A DNA stretch of 64,000 nt from CAWEFA01 sp963851385 (GTDB lineage: Bacteria > Bacteroidota > Bacteroidia > Bacteroidales > DTGW01): assembly GCA_963851385.1 (NCBI GenBank), contig CAWKPE010000033.1, positions 1 through 64,000 of the forward strand. The letters are read 5' to 3'. Each line of letters opens with the position of its first letter. Position 1 is the first letter of the stretch. The position numbers were made by a program, and so were the translations under genes. The notes beneath the pieces are model-generated. The model was not told the DNA's origin. It did not search any database and saw nothing but the letters and a program-made list of their open reading frames with translations. Of the stretch, positions 1 to 9,610 are shown in pieces.

Positions 1-181
1 TAAAAAGTTGAGTTTCATAAGCAATAATAATGATCAAAATCATCATTTTTATTAGGATTAAAAAATATAATAAAATAAAAAATTGATCATCTTGTATGTA
101 TAAGTAAGTTGTGATTAAAAAAATTTATTACTTTGTTGATTAAAATATTCAAATAATTTTGAAGGAATAAAAAAACATAAA

Positions 182-1677
182 ATGTTAAATAATCTATTTC
201 GAAAAAAATCTATAAACGAACTTACAGCCGAAGTATCCGAGTCAGATAAGAAAAATGAATTAAAAAAATCTTTGACAGCATGGCAGCTTATTTTTCTAGG
301 AATAGGAGCAATTATTGGAGCCGGTCTTTTTGTTCGTACTGCAGCAGCTGCTGCAAATAATGCTGGTCCATCTGTAACTATTGGATTTATTGTGGCAGGT
401 TTTGGATGTTTGTTTGCTGGTTTATGCTATGCTGAATTTGCTTCGATGATACCAAAAGCAGGAAGTGCCTATACATATTCTTATGCTACAATGGGTGAGT
501 TTACTGCCTGGATCATTGGTTGGGATTTGGTATTGGAATATGCTCTTGGAGCAGCTACTGTTAGTATTGCATGGAGTGAATATTTAAATAAATTGCTGGC
601 ATATTTTGATCTAAAAATTCCTTTTGCCTGGAGCCATTCACCATTTGAAGTTTTTAAAAGATACAGGTGGACAAATTGTTGCTCACGGGATAATGAATAT
701 ACCTGCATTAATAATTATATTTCTTTTAACTTTACTTTTAATTAAAGGAGTAAGGGAATCATCTTTAGTAAATGCAATAATTGTGATTACAAAAGTCACT
801 ATTGTTATTTTATTTATCATTATTGGCTGGCATTTTATTAATCCTGCTCAATTTCAGAAATTATATTCCTGCAAATTCTATACATGTTGATAGTCAGGGA
901 ATATCACACCATTATGGTGGAATAATTGGAATATTGGGTGCTGCCGGAGTAGTGTTTTTTGCATTCATTGGTTTTGATGCTGTATCAACAGCTGCACAGG
1001 AATCCAAAAACCCTAAGAAAGATATGCCAATTGGAATTTTGGGTTCTTTAATATTATGTACAATTCTATACATTTTATTTGCTCACGTTCTTACAGGAAT
1101 TGGTACAATTAACGACTTCAGAACGGCAGGAAAAGAAGCATCAGTAGCTTTTGTAATTCAGAAATACATGCATGGTTTTGGATGGCTGGCAGCCCTAATA
1201 ACAGTTGCTATTCTTGCAGGATTTTCATCTGTAATTTTAGTAATGCTTTATGGACAATCCAGAGTATTTTATGCAATGAGCCATGATGGTTTAATCCCAA
1301 AGATATTCTCTGATGTACATCCAAAATTTCGCACACCTCATAAATCTAATCTTACTTTTCTTGTTTTTGTAGGTTTATTTGCCAGTTTTATACCTGGTGA
1401 CATCGTAGGGGACATGACGAGTATAGGTACATTATTTGCATTTATTTTGGTTTGTTTAGGTGTATGGATATTACGAATTACTAATCCGAAAATGCATCGT
1501 GAATTTAAAACACCATTAGTTCCTATTGTTCCTATTTTAGGTATATTTTTTTGCGGATCTATGATTTTTGGTTTGGGCTTGGCAAATTGGCTCAGATTGC
1601 TGGTCTGGCTGGTAATAGGTCTAATTATTTATTTTTCTTATAGTATCAAACATAGTAAACTTATAAAAAATAATTAA
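182..1677 (+). pseudogene. APC-family amino acid permease, broken by two frameshifts
   Basis: Three consecutive reading frames together give one APC-superfamily permease of about 495 residues. The first (182-745) has the N-terminal cytoplasmic stretch and TM1 with the GIGAIIGAGLF motif. The second (about 650-860) carries NIPALIIIF and GVRESSLVNA. The third runs from about 860 to the stop at 1677 and has FFAFIGFDAVSTAAQESKNP, a hallmark of cationic amino acid/APC transporters. Both shifts are consistent with one extra base: near the T5A4 run at 651-659, and near 858-860, where dropping one A would give NPAQFQNYIPAN. An intact protein would be a 12-helix inner-membrane amino acid/proton symporter. 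As read it is non-functional; whether this is decay or a sequence error is unknown. Family assignment is firm. Confidence 0.8.
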
Positions 1678-1764
1678 AATTAGATTTACTTAAACAAACT
1701 TGCAGAAGCAATTGCTTTTGAGGCTTTTTGTATTAAACCATTCCAATTAAATATACTTATTAGA

Positions 1765-2643
1765 CTATTCCTTTAAAAGTTCAATTTTTACCTTCATTTC
1801 ATTTAACAATTTTATGTTCTCTTCCATTTCATTATTACCCCGAATACAAATAAGATATTTGTTTGTTTTCAATATTGTAACTAATCCGTTATGAGAATCA
1901 AATACCTGATACAATCCATCTGACATATCATCAGTAGGTTGTTTTAGAAACTTGAAGTAGTTTTTGAGCATGCTTAAGGCATCATTTTCATTAGTGCCTT
2001 TAATTACAAAAATTGTAAATTTTTTCTCACTATTATTATATTCAACCTGGTACGAAGAATGCAAGAAGTTATATCCAAGCACATCTTTTGAAATATATTT
2101 TTCTGAAAATAAAGTTTTCCCTTCAGAAGGGAAAGTATTAAAAATGACGGGGAAAGATGCATTGTTATTAAGTCCTAGTGCTAATTTTGAAGCAATATCA
2201 TTCATGGCAGCCAGACTCATTTCGTTGACTTTCTGTACCCGTATTTTTATATAATACTTGCCTGCCAGGAAATTTAGATAGTCATCCTCTTTATAACCCT
2301 GAACTCCTATTTTAAAATAAATATCCCGCCCAGGTTTTTCCTGGCTATAAATGCCAAAAGCATCTATTGGTGTTTTGTAAATATAAACTTCCACTGTTAT
2401 ATAATTGCTATCGCAGTTATATTCAGTTGCCAGCATTTCATCAAAGTTGTAACGCAGAAATAAATCCGCTGCACCATCAATAGGCATATAAAGATTTGAA
2501 GAATTATAAGTTTTAATTTGGTTAAGTTTCCAATTTGAAATTATTGGGAAAATACTTGAACTGTCGGATGGTGAACCCAACACATTTACATTAGTAACAA
2601 TTATAGTAGAAATAAAAAATATCAGATTTAATTTCGTTTTCAT
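1765..2643 (-). CDS. DUF6599-like secreted protein
   Basis: 292 residues with an N-terminal signal peptide (hydrophobic residues about 5-22). The central region has a pattern I associate with DUF6599: an IDGAADLFLRYNF stretch, then an aromatic, metal-like VEVYIY strand and the phrase DAFGIYSQEKPGRD, followed by a second copy-like half (about residues 165-290). The function of the family is not known to me; export to the periplasm is inferred from the leader. It is transcribed toward the broken permease and separated from it by about 90 bp. It is a single-gene unit with a 390-bp region upstream. Confidence 0.6.
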   Translation of the reverse strand: MKTKLNLIFFISTIIVTNVNVLGSPSDSSSIFPIISNWKLNQIKTYNSSNLYMPIDGAADLFLRYNFDEMLATEYNCDSNYITVEVYIYKTPIDAFGIYSQEKPGRDIYFKIGVQGYKEDDYLNFLAGKYYIKIRVQKVNEMSLAAMNDIASKLALGLNNNASFPVIFNTFPSEGKTLFSEKYISKDVLGYNFLHSSYQVEYNNSEKKFTIFVIKGTNENDALSMLKNYFKFLKQPTDDMSDGLYQVFDSHNGLVTILKTNKYLICIRGNNEMEENIKLLNEMKVKIELLKE

Positions 2644-2900
2644 AAAGTAAATAATTTGAAAGAAATATTAATAAATAAGGTAAATGTAACAAACTCTTTG
2701 AAAAAAATATGATGCTTAATATTAAAAGTACATTTTGTATATTCAATAATTAAAGTGATTAACCAATCTAAAAAATAAATTTCTTTTTCTTTTGTATAAC
2801 TTTACGTCTAGGTGTTTATTGAGGTAAAATTTATCAATAAAATTTCATTTAGTACAATAAATTTTTGATGATTATCCGAAAAGATATCTATAAAACCTTT

Positions 2901-2956
2901 GTCATTCAAGCGGAAGCGTGAATCTAAATTAGATTCCTAGTCGAGTTGGGAATGAC
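2901..2956. repeat. Bipartite palindromic repeat in the 2644-3033 intergenic region
   Basis: In the 390-bp gap before the patatin gene, GTCATTC (2901-2907) and GAATGAC (2950-2956) bracket a perfect inner palindrome AATCTAA-A-TTAGATT (2921-2935). The result is a stem, an asymmetric internal loop, then a second stem. It looks like a small dispersed intergenic palindrome of REP type. I see no gene in the rest of the gap, which is AT-rich and probably holds the divergent promoters of its two neighbours. Confidence 0.6.
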
Positions 2957-3033
2957 AGCATTTGTTTAGATTTTTTGGTATAATATCGGATATTCTTTTT
3001 TTTGCAAGTTACTAATTTCAAAATAGTTTCTTA

Positions 3034-5253
3034 ATGAATAGAATCCCAGTATTCTGCGCATTTCTGTTTTTTTTTATTTTTTGCTTAAAAGTCAACTGCC
3101 AGACGACAAACTTAAAGAAACGTCCAAAAGTAGGAGTTGTTTTAAGCGGAGGAGCAGCAAAGGGTTTTGCACAAATAGGAGTTTTAAAAGTTTTTGAAGA
3201 AGCTGGCTTACCAGTTGATTACATTGGAGGGACTAGTATTGGTGGAATAATTGGAGGACTATATGCAATAGGTTACTCTGCAGATAGCTTAAGCAAAATA
3301 GTTGTATCTCAAAATTGGTCGGATCTTTTTACGGATAAAATTCCCAGAAGATTTTTGTCTTTTGAAGAAAAAGAAAATGACGGGAAATATTTTGTTCCTT
3401 ACCCGGTTAATAGTGAAAAATTCCCTCTTCCATCAGGTTTAATAGCAGGTCAGAATCTTGAATTTTTACTGAACAAACTCACTTGGAATGCATGCGAAAT
3501 AGACAGTTTCAACAAACTTCCTATTCCATTTTTCTGTATGGCTGCTGATATTGAAAAAGATGAAGCAATACTCTTGCAAAGCGGCTCATTGCCTAAAGCC
3601 ATGAGAGCAAGCATGGCTATTCCAACTGTCTTTACCCCTGTTATGATTGACAATAGATTACTGGTTGACGGTGGTATGATAAATAATTTTCCCGTTGATG
3701 AAATGAGAAAGATGGGCGCCGATATTATTATTGGTGTTGATGTTGGATTTGAACCATACAATAAGAGCAACCTGAATTCAATGTTGCATTTGATTGAACA
3801 GTCTTTTTTTATTCATACTGTTGAAGAAAATAAAAGGAGGCAGGAGGAATGTGATATATTAATAAAACCTGATCTGGAACATTATAGTTTGTCAAATTTT
3901 GATTTTGCTGATTCGTTGATTAAAGCTGGAGAATTGGCAGCCCGAAAACAATTCAATAAACTCAGAGCATTGGCCGATTCTATTCGCAGAATTGGGAACA
4001 TTGATAAACTGGAAATGTTACCTGAAAAGAAATTCATTAAAATAACTGAAATTAAAATTGAAGGAAACAAAAGAACTCCAAAACAGTTTATTTTATCAAA
4101 ATTAAATTTAAAAACGCCGGCCGATATTTGCAATGAAGAAATAGAAGAAGGATTAAGAAGAATTTATGGCAGCCTTTTGTATCAGAAAGTAACATACAAA
4201 ATTTCAAAAGCAGAAAACGGGGATATTTTGACTGTTGAAGTATCTGAACGTCCTCAAAGTTTTTTTTCGTTAGGCATAAATTATAATTCCGATTTAAAAG
4301 CAAGCATCATGTTTAACACTTCATTTTACAATTTAATATTTACTGGTTCAAAAATGATAATAGATGCTGTGTTAGGCCAGAATCCCAGGTTAGATATTAC
4401 TTACTTTAAGTTCAGCGGCTGGAATCCGGATGAAAAAAGAGCTTATCCCTTTACCGGACTGCGATTGGATTACGGAATAAATCTATATACCAATAATTAC
4501 GAACTTTACAACTATGAAAATGACAAAATAATATCTAGCTATGATTACAATGATGTCTCTGTAAGTATTTTCACACAGACAGTTCTTTTTAATTCTTATG
4601 CATTTGGTATTGGGATTCAGAATGAATATACTTTAATGAAATATGATTTTAATCCATTGAACTTACCAAATTCATACAACAAGCATCTTAATTTTTATAC
4701 ATATCTGAAGTTCGATACTTATAATCATACTTATTTCCCCGAAAGCGGAATGCAACTCAGCGCCAAAGCAAGTTATCTTACAAAATTATTTGATAAAAAC
4801 ATCGGGCCGGGAACAATGATCGATTGCAATTACAGTATTGCTTTACCAATAATGAAAAGGCTTACGGTTATCACCAGTGCTAATGCCGGAATCAGTCTTG
4901 CTGATTCCATCCCTTTTTCATACCAGTACAGGGTTGGAGGAATAGGTGCATTTTTTGTAAACAATGCATTTCCATTTGTAGGACACAGGTTCCTGGAATT
5001 CAGAACCATGAATTGCTTTATTGCTCGATGTGATTTACAGTACCGGATTGGTAAGAAACATTATATCATTCTTAGTGCAAATACCGGAAAATTGTCTACA
5101 TTGCCTGAAAAATTGATAATAAGAGGATCAGCAATTAACGGTTTTGGAATTACTTATGGATACAACAGCTTTATAGGACCCATTGAATTAACTCTCATGG
5201 ATTCACCTACACATGATCTTATAACTTACGTGAATATTGGGTTTTGGTTCTAA
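3034..5253 (+). CDS. Patatin-like phospholipase fused to POTRA and Omp85-type beta-barrel
   Basis: 739 residues with a signal peptide (1-22). The patatin domain (about 33-305) has the oxyanion loop GGAAKG (39-44), nucleophile motif G66-T-S68-I-G70 and the dyad Asp in VDGG (D212). A single POTRA-like segment follows (about 337-407, ITEIKIEGNKRTPKQFI), then a 16-strand-type barrel ending in a C-terminal aromatic (GFWF). This is the architecture of type Vd/PlpD-like and FplA-like proteins, in which a lipase is carried by an Omp85-family barrel in the outer membrane. Expected activity is phospholipase A-type acyl hydrolysis; the natural substrate is not shown. All catalytic residues are present and the length is normal. 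It is convergent with the aspartokinase, with only 7 bp between stops. Confidence 0.9.
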   Translation: MNRIPVFCAFLFFFIFCLKVNCQTTNLKKRPKVGVVLSGGAAKGFAQIGVLKVFEEAGLPVDYIGGTSIGGIIGGLYAIGYSADSLSKIVVSQNWSDLFTDKIPRRFLSFEEKENDGKYFVPYPVNSEKFPLPSGLIAGQNLEFLLNKLTWNACEIDSFNKLPIPFFCMAADIEKDEAILLQSGSLPKAMRASMAIPTVFTPVMIDNRLLVDGGMINNFPVDEMRKMGADIIIGVDVGFEPYNKSNLNSMLHLIEQSFFIHTVEENKRRQEECDILIKPDLEHYSLSNFDFADSLIKAGELAARKQFNKLRALADSIRRIGNIDKLEMLPEKKFIKITEIKIEGNKRTPKQFILSKLNLKTPADICNEEIEEGLRRIYGSLLYQKVTYKISKAENGDILTVEVSERPQSFFSLGINYNSDLKASIMFNTSFYNLIFTGSKMIIDAVLGQNPRLDITYFKFSGWNPDEKRAYPFTGLRLDYGINLYTNNYELYNYENDKIISSYDYNDVSVSIFTQTVLFNSYAFGIGIQNEYTLMKYDFNPLNLPNSYNKHLNFYTYLKFDTYNHTYFPESGMQLSAKASYLTKLFDKNIGPGTMIDCNYSIALPIMKRLTVITSANAGISLADSIPFSYQYRVGGIGAFFVNNAFPFVGHRFLEFRTMNCFIARCDLQYRIGKKHYIILSANTGKLSTLPEKLIIRGSAINGFGITYGYNSFIGPIELTLMDSPTHDLITYVNIGFWF

Positions 5254-5260
5254 TTTGAAG

Positions 5261-6646
5261 TTAACCTTGATAACAAAGTGCTTCATTAAGAACAAAAATG
5301 GCCTTTTTATAATTGACCCTGTCAATAATAAACTGCATGCTCACCTGGCTCAAGGATTGAGACATTCCTTCAATATTAATACTATTTTCATACAATACTT
5401 TTGCAGCTAAAGCCAGGATACCTGGTTTTGCAATATTGGTACCTAACGTACAGATAAGTGCTACGTTTTTTATTGTAACCTGGTAAAATTTCTTTTTCAT
5501 TTCTGCAACTAATTCAGGAAATACTTCATCTTCCCAAATTACGCATGTAATGCTATTTGCATTTGTTGCTTTGGTTATATAACTAATTTTATATTTGCGA
5601 AAGTATTCCATAATAGTTAAGTCGAAACCTACTTCCCCAACCATAAAAGGATCATGAACCTCAATAGCAGTAACTTTGTCTGAACCGGTTACAATTTCGA
5701 CTTTCGATTCTTTACTCACATAATTTTTTGAAATTAAAGTTCCGGGATGTTCCGGTTCAAAAGTGTTTTTTATTCTAATATTTATTCCTGCAATTTCTAT
5801 TGGTTTTGAAGCCTTAGGATGAATTGCTTCCATACCAATATCAGCAAGCTGATCGGCAACATTGTAATTAGTAAATCCCACAGGAACTGACTTATTTACA
5901 CCAACTATATAAGGGTCAGCAGAAGAAAGATGAAATTCCTTATGAATTATTGCTTCATCAGCTTTTACCTCAACAGCAATTTTGCTGAAAGTAACTTCAG
6001 AATAACCTCTGTCAAATTCTCTCATAATACCTTCAGTCCCTTTTGTATATCCGGTAGCAATAACCAAAACCTTTGAAAAATCTATTTTTCTAAAAGCTTT
6101 ATGTATTCTTTCGTCTATTGTTAAATAGGCAGCATCATTAAAACCGCATAAGTCAACAAGCAACGCATTAATATTATTTTTCTTAAGAATTTGTACTGAA
6201 TTAAATGCCGAATGAGCCTCACCAATAGAAGACAATATTTCACGTGCAGCCAAAAGAATATTTTGACGATCGACATATCCAGTTGCCAAAACATCTGCCA
6301 GGCTATTCAGATAATTTTTTGTCTGAGCAATACGTTCGGCTATAAACTTTTCTGCCACCTTTTGATCAAGGCCAATATTTTCAAATGATTTATTAATTTC
6401 TAACAACCGGTTAAGCAGCTCATCCAATGCAATGCTATAATCTTCACGCTTTACAAATTTTATATAAATACCGGGCTCTTTCGTCTTTTTATGTTCAAGA
6501 AGCCAATTGGTAACATTATTATATGCGGAAACAACAAATATTCTTTTGTAATAATCTCCTGGATTCCTATTGCCAATGATTATGTTTTTTAAGACATTCT
6601 CAAATTGGGACATTGAAGTCCCTCCTATTTTTTCTACTGTAAGCAT
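5261..6646 (-). CDS. Aspartate kinase
   Basis: 461 residues. It opens with the amino acid kinase signature KIGGTS (6-11) and carries the family phrase ATGYTKGTEG and the aspartokinase stretch EVTFSKIAVEVKADEAIIHKE. A C-terminal regulatory half of about 150 residues contains two ACT-like segments (GSDKVTAIEVHDP and VALICTLGTNIAKPG). It phosphorylates aspartate to 4-phosphoaspartate (EC 2.7.2.4), the first step to lysine, methionine and threonine. It stands alone: it is not fused to homoserine dehydrogenase and no other pathway gene is adjacent, although thrC and thrH lie at the other end of the window. ACT domains suggest end-product feedback. I leave the symbol blank because Bacteroidota often carry more than one aspartokinase. 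Confidence 0.88.
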   Translation of the reverse strand: MLTVEKIGGTSMSQFENVLKNIIIGNRNPGDYYKRIFVVSAYNNVTNWLLEHKKTKEPGIYIKFVKREDYSIALDELLNRLLEINKSFENIGLDQKVAEKFIAERIAQTKNYLNSLADVLATGYVDRQNILLAAREILSSIGEAHSAFNSVQILKKNNINALLVDLCGFNDAAYLTIDERIHKAFRKIDFSKVLVIATGYTKGTEGIMREFDRGYSEVTFSKIAVEVKADEAIIHKEFHLSSADPYIVGVNKSVPVGFTNYNVADQLADIGMEAIHPKASKPIEIAGINIRIKNTFEPEHPGTLISKNYVSKESKVEIVTGSDKVTAIEVHDPFMVGEVGFDLTIMEYFRKYKISYITKATNANSITCVIWEDEVFPELVAEMKKKFYQVTIKNVALICTLGTNIAKPGILALAAKVLYENSINIEGMSQSLSQVSMQFIIDRVNYKKAIFVLNEALCYQG

Positions 6647-6804
6647 GATTTTAACTAATCATCAATATTTTTAAAACTGCATTTTAATTTACTGATTGGC
6701 AAAAATATAACATTTTATGAAACATAGAAAACATGGAAGGGCAAGTATTATGAAAATATTAAAATATGGCTGATGAAAAGTATCATTTAAAATTTGATTC
6801 AATT

Positions 6805-7314
6805 TTAGAATTCAACCTTAAACAAAGGTTTATATCCTCTTACATTTTTGTTATCATCATAAACCTCATATCCAAAAATAATAGAATATACTTTTTTAAT
6901 AAAGGTATGATGCTGTTTGTCATAAAACCATGCTTCGCGGAATTGAAATTTACTTATAATGTTCTTATTGTAACCTGGTGTCGTTTCAATTTTTTTAACT
7001 TCATTAATTGTTAATTCTTTATGAGTAGCAAAATCGTAAGCAATAAGTTTACTGTTATAAATATCTTCAAAAATGCTGCTGATTAATTCGTTTCGTTTAA
7101 GACGTCCAAGACATTCTTCCATCCATTTGTCTTCTTTATCTGGGCTTTTAACAACCATGTCACAGATAATTGTATCAGCATAACACTTCAACTTAAGTGA
7201 ATCAAAAGCAACAGTTGTTCTATTCACATTAGTTTTGGATGGCTCATTTTTACACGATAATACCAATAAAAAAAATGAGCAAAACAATAGTTGATATAAC
7301 AAATGTATTTTCAT
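6805..7314 (-). CDS. Short lipoprotein with GldN/PorN-like features
   Basis: 169 residues with a lipoprotein leader (lipobox LVLSC, Cys about 21). The middle segment LISSIFEDIYNSKLIAYD and the later FREAWFYDKQHHTF are reminiscent of GldN/PorN of the type IX secretion/gliding machinery, where a Tyr-Asp turn is followed by a WFFDK-type motif and a closing PLFxxxF strand (here PLFKVEF). It is shorter and more divergent than GldN, and no other gld/por gene is nearby, so it may be a GldN-fold orphan rather than the secretion component. It lies 37 bp from the dihydroorotase gene and upstream of the aspartokinase, all on the minus strand. The resemblance is from memory of the family, not an alignment. 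Confidence 0.45.
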   Translation of the reverse strand: MKIHLLYQLLFCSFFLLVLSCKNEPSKTNVNRTTVAFDSLKLKCYADTIICDMVVKSPDKEDKWMEECLGRLKRNELISSIFEDIYNSKLIAYDFATHKELTINEVKKIETTPGYNKNIISKFQFREAWFYDKQHHTFIKKVYSIIFGYEVYDDNKNVRGYKPLFKVEF

Positions 7315-7351
7315 TTATTTGTGTTTAAAATGTTAGTACTAATATTATATT

Positions 7352-8698
7352 TTATCTCTCAAATAACAATCTCATGCCCCTGAATCTCTCATCAACTTTT
7401 CCATTCTCATACACTAAATGTCCGTTTATGAAAGTATGTGTCACGGAAGATTTGAATGTTTGACCATCAAAAGGTGACCATCCACATTTATAAAGAATAT
7501 TATCTTTTTCAACTGTCCATGGAGCATTAGTGTCAATTAATACCAGGTCCGCGTAATATCCTGGTTTTATAAATCCTCTTTTTTCAATTTTATAAGCTTC
7601 AGCTGGTGCATGGCATAATTTATTAACAATGACCTCTAAACTTATTTTCTTTTGATGATAAAATTCCAGCATGGCTACTAATAAATGTTGAACCAATGGA
7701 CCGCCTGAAGGTGCTTTAAGATATGATTCTTGTTTTTCTTTCAGCGTATGTGGAGCATGATCTGTAGCAACAACATCAAGATGATCATCAAGCAACGCAT
7801 TCCAAAGAGCCAATCTGTCTTCTTCAGATTTTATAGCAGGATTCCATTTAATAAAATTTCCATATTTTTCATAATCCTTATTATTAAACCAAAGATGATG
7901 TATGCAAACTTCAGAAGTTATTCGCTTTTCCCTTAATGGAATGTTGTTTTGAAACAGACTCATTTCTTTTGCAGTAGATAAATGCAGAACATGAAGACGA
8001 GTATCAAACTTTGAAGCCATTTCAACTGCTTTTGAAGTTGAACTATAACATGCTTCAGCACTTCTTATCATAGGATGGCAGGTGACAGGAATGTCATTAT
8101 TATATTTTTTTGAGAATTCAGAAATATTTTTTTTGATGATCTGTTCATTTTCGCAATGAGTCGCAACAAGTAAAGGTGCTTCTTTAAAAATCCCTTCCAA
8201 AACATTTGGGTCATCAACTTTCATATTACCTGTGGAAGAACCCATAAATACCTTAATCCCGCATACTTTCTTTGGATCGGTTTTAAGAAGTTCGTTTAAA
8301 TTGTCATTCGTGGCTCCCAAGTAAAAAGAATAATTGGCAAGTGAAAAACGTTCTCCCGATTCATATTTTTGTTCCAATAATAATTGAGTCACGGTTTGGG
8401 GATTCGTATTTGGCATGTCCATAATGGATGTGATTCCGCCAGCTACTGCTGCCTTTGATTCCGTATAAATATCTGCTTTATGAGTTAATCCGGGTTGACG
8501 AAAATGAACCTGATCGTCAATTACTCCTGGCAAAAGAAATTTTCCGTTTGCTTCAATTATCGAAACCGGAGAAAGTGTATCCGGTTCTTTTCCTTCTTTA
8601 TATATTTCTGAAATATGATCTCCATTGATTAATACGCTTCCCTTAAAAACTTTACCTTCATTAATAATATTTGCATTTCTAATTAGTGTAGTAATCAT
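7352..8698 (-). CDS. pyrC: Dihydroorotase (PyrC, amidohydrolase family)
   Basis: 448 residues. An amidohydrolase with the family phrases LPGVIDDQVHFRQPG (56-70), the MDMPNTNP loop (93-100), a KVFMGSSTGN segment (K149 is the likely carbamylated lysine region), VATHCEN (H181), LHVLHLST and the catalytic Asp in VATDHAPHT. It interconverts N-carbamoyl-aspartate and dihydroorotate in pyrimidine synthesis (EC 3.5.2.3). The usual HxH metal pair reads Q63-V-H65, so the first His is replaced by Gln. I recall this variant from other Bacteroidota dihydroorotases, so activity is expected. Its stop and the next gene's start are separated by only 3 bp, suggesting co-transcription with the upstream glycosyltransferase. 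Confidence 0.88.
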   Translation of the reverse strand: MITTLIRNANIINEGKVFKGSVLINGDHISEIYKEGKEPDTLSPVSIIEANGKFLLPGVIDDQVHFRQPGLTHKADIYTESKAAVAGGITSIMDMPNTNPQTVTQLLLEQKYESGERFSLANYSFYLGATNDNLNELLKTDPKKVCGIKVFMGSSTGNMKVDDPNVLEGIFKEAPLLVATHCENEQIIKKNISEFSKKYNNDIPVTCHPMIRSAEACYSSTSKAVEMASKFDTRLHVLHLSTAKEMSLFQNNIPLREKRITSEVCIHHLWFNNKDYEKYGNFIKWNPAIKSEEDRLALWNALLDDHLDVVATDHAPHTLKEKQESYLKAPSGGPLVQHLLVAMLEFYHQKKISLEVIVNKLCHAPAEAYKIEKRGFIKPGYYADLVLIDTNAPWTVEKDNILYKCGWSPFDGQTFKSSVTHTFINGHLVYENGKVDERFRGMRLLFER

Positions 8699-8701
8699 AA
8701 A

Positions 8702-9451
8702 CTATTGTTTTGCAATATCTATTTTTGGATACTTAGTAAACCAGCTTCTCAATTTTAATTTGAAAACTCCAAAAAATGCTTCATTAAAAATTCCTCCACT
8801 CATTTTTGATTGACCTTTCTTGCGATCAGTAAAAATAATTGGAACTTCTTCAATTTTAAATCCAATTTTCCAGGTAATAAATTTCATTTCAATTTGAAAG
8901 GCATAACCTCTAAACCTGATTTTATTGAGATCTATAGTCTGCAATACTCTTCTTCTGTAACATTTAAATCCGGCAGTTGTGTCAGATATATCCATACCTG
9001 TGATAAACCGGACATATGCAGAAGCAAAGTAAGATAATATAACCCGGCCAATTGGCCAATTGACTACATTTACACCAGATTTGTAACGAGAACCAATAGC
9101 CAAATCAGCACCTCTTAAAGCGCATGCTTCATAAAGGCAAATCAAATCATTCGGATTATGTGAAAAATCTGCATCCATTTCGAAAATATATTCATAATCT
9201 TTCTGAAGTGCCCATCGAAATCCTTCAATATATGCCGTTCCCAGACCTTGTTTACTTTTTCTTTCTATAAGAAATAAAATTTTAGAAAATTCGGTCTGTA
9301 ACTGTTTAATTATCTTGCCTGTTTCATCAGGCGAGTTATCATCAATAATCAGAATGTCAAATCCCTTATTGAGCGAAACAATTTTTCTGATCATTTTCTC
9401 AATATTGTCCTTTTCGTTATAAGTAGGAATAATTACAAGGCTTTCATTCAT
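8702..9451 (-). CDS. Polyprenol-phosphate glycosyltransferase (dolichol-P-mannose synthase-like, GT2)
   Basis: 249 residues. GT-A fold family 2 enzyme with the N-terminal VIIPTYNEKDNI, DDNSPDETG and the metal-binding EMDADFSHNP, followed by the GSRYKSG and TTAGFKCYRR stretches typical of polyprenyl-monophosphomannose synthases. It would transfer a sugar from a nucleotide sugar to undecaprenyl phosphate at the inner face of the inner membrane, providing donors for GT-C enzymes such as the one at 17435-19474. There are no clear C-terminal membrane helices. It forms a probable two-gene unit with dihydroorotase (3-bp gap), a pairing I have no functional explanation for. Confidence 0.87.
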   Translation of the reverse strand: MNESLVIIPTYNEKDNIEKMIRKIVSLNKGFDILIIDDNSPDETGKIIKQLQTEFSKILFLIERKSKQGLGTAYIEGFRWALQKDYEYIFEMDADFSHNPNDLICLYEACALRGADLAIGSRYKSGVNVVNWPIGRVILSYFASAYVRFITGMDISDTTAGFKCYRRRVLQTIDLNKIRFRGYAFQIEMKFITWKIGFKIEEVPIIFTDRKKGQSKMSGGIFNEAFFGVFKLKLRSWFTKYPKIDIAKQ

Positions 9452-9583
9452 TTAAAATACTCTATTAAAATTTAACAAGCGAAGATATAAATATAAATAA
9501 ATATAGCACGTTTGTTAAGAATGTTTTTGATTTTATGTTATTCTTTAATTATTAAGCGCAATAATAAAGAGGTGTTTTTTAGC

Positions 9584-9591
9584 TAACTTTG
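9584..9591 (+). promoter_or_regulatory. Putative -7 element (TAnnTTTG) of the transglycosylase gene
   Basis: TAACTTTG matches the Bacteroidota primary-sigma -7 consensus and lies 19 bp before the ATG at 9611. No good TTTG -33 box is visible at the usual distance, so this is tentative. Confidence 0.4.
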
Positions 9592-9610
9592 CACACTTAA
9601 TTTTTTAGAT

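Noticed and set aside
1678..1764. Possible terminator (AGAAGCAATTGCTT then TTTTTG)
   Set aside because: The stem is short and the T run weak; too uncertain to list as a feature.
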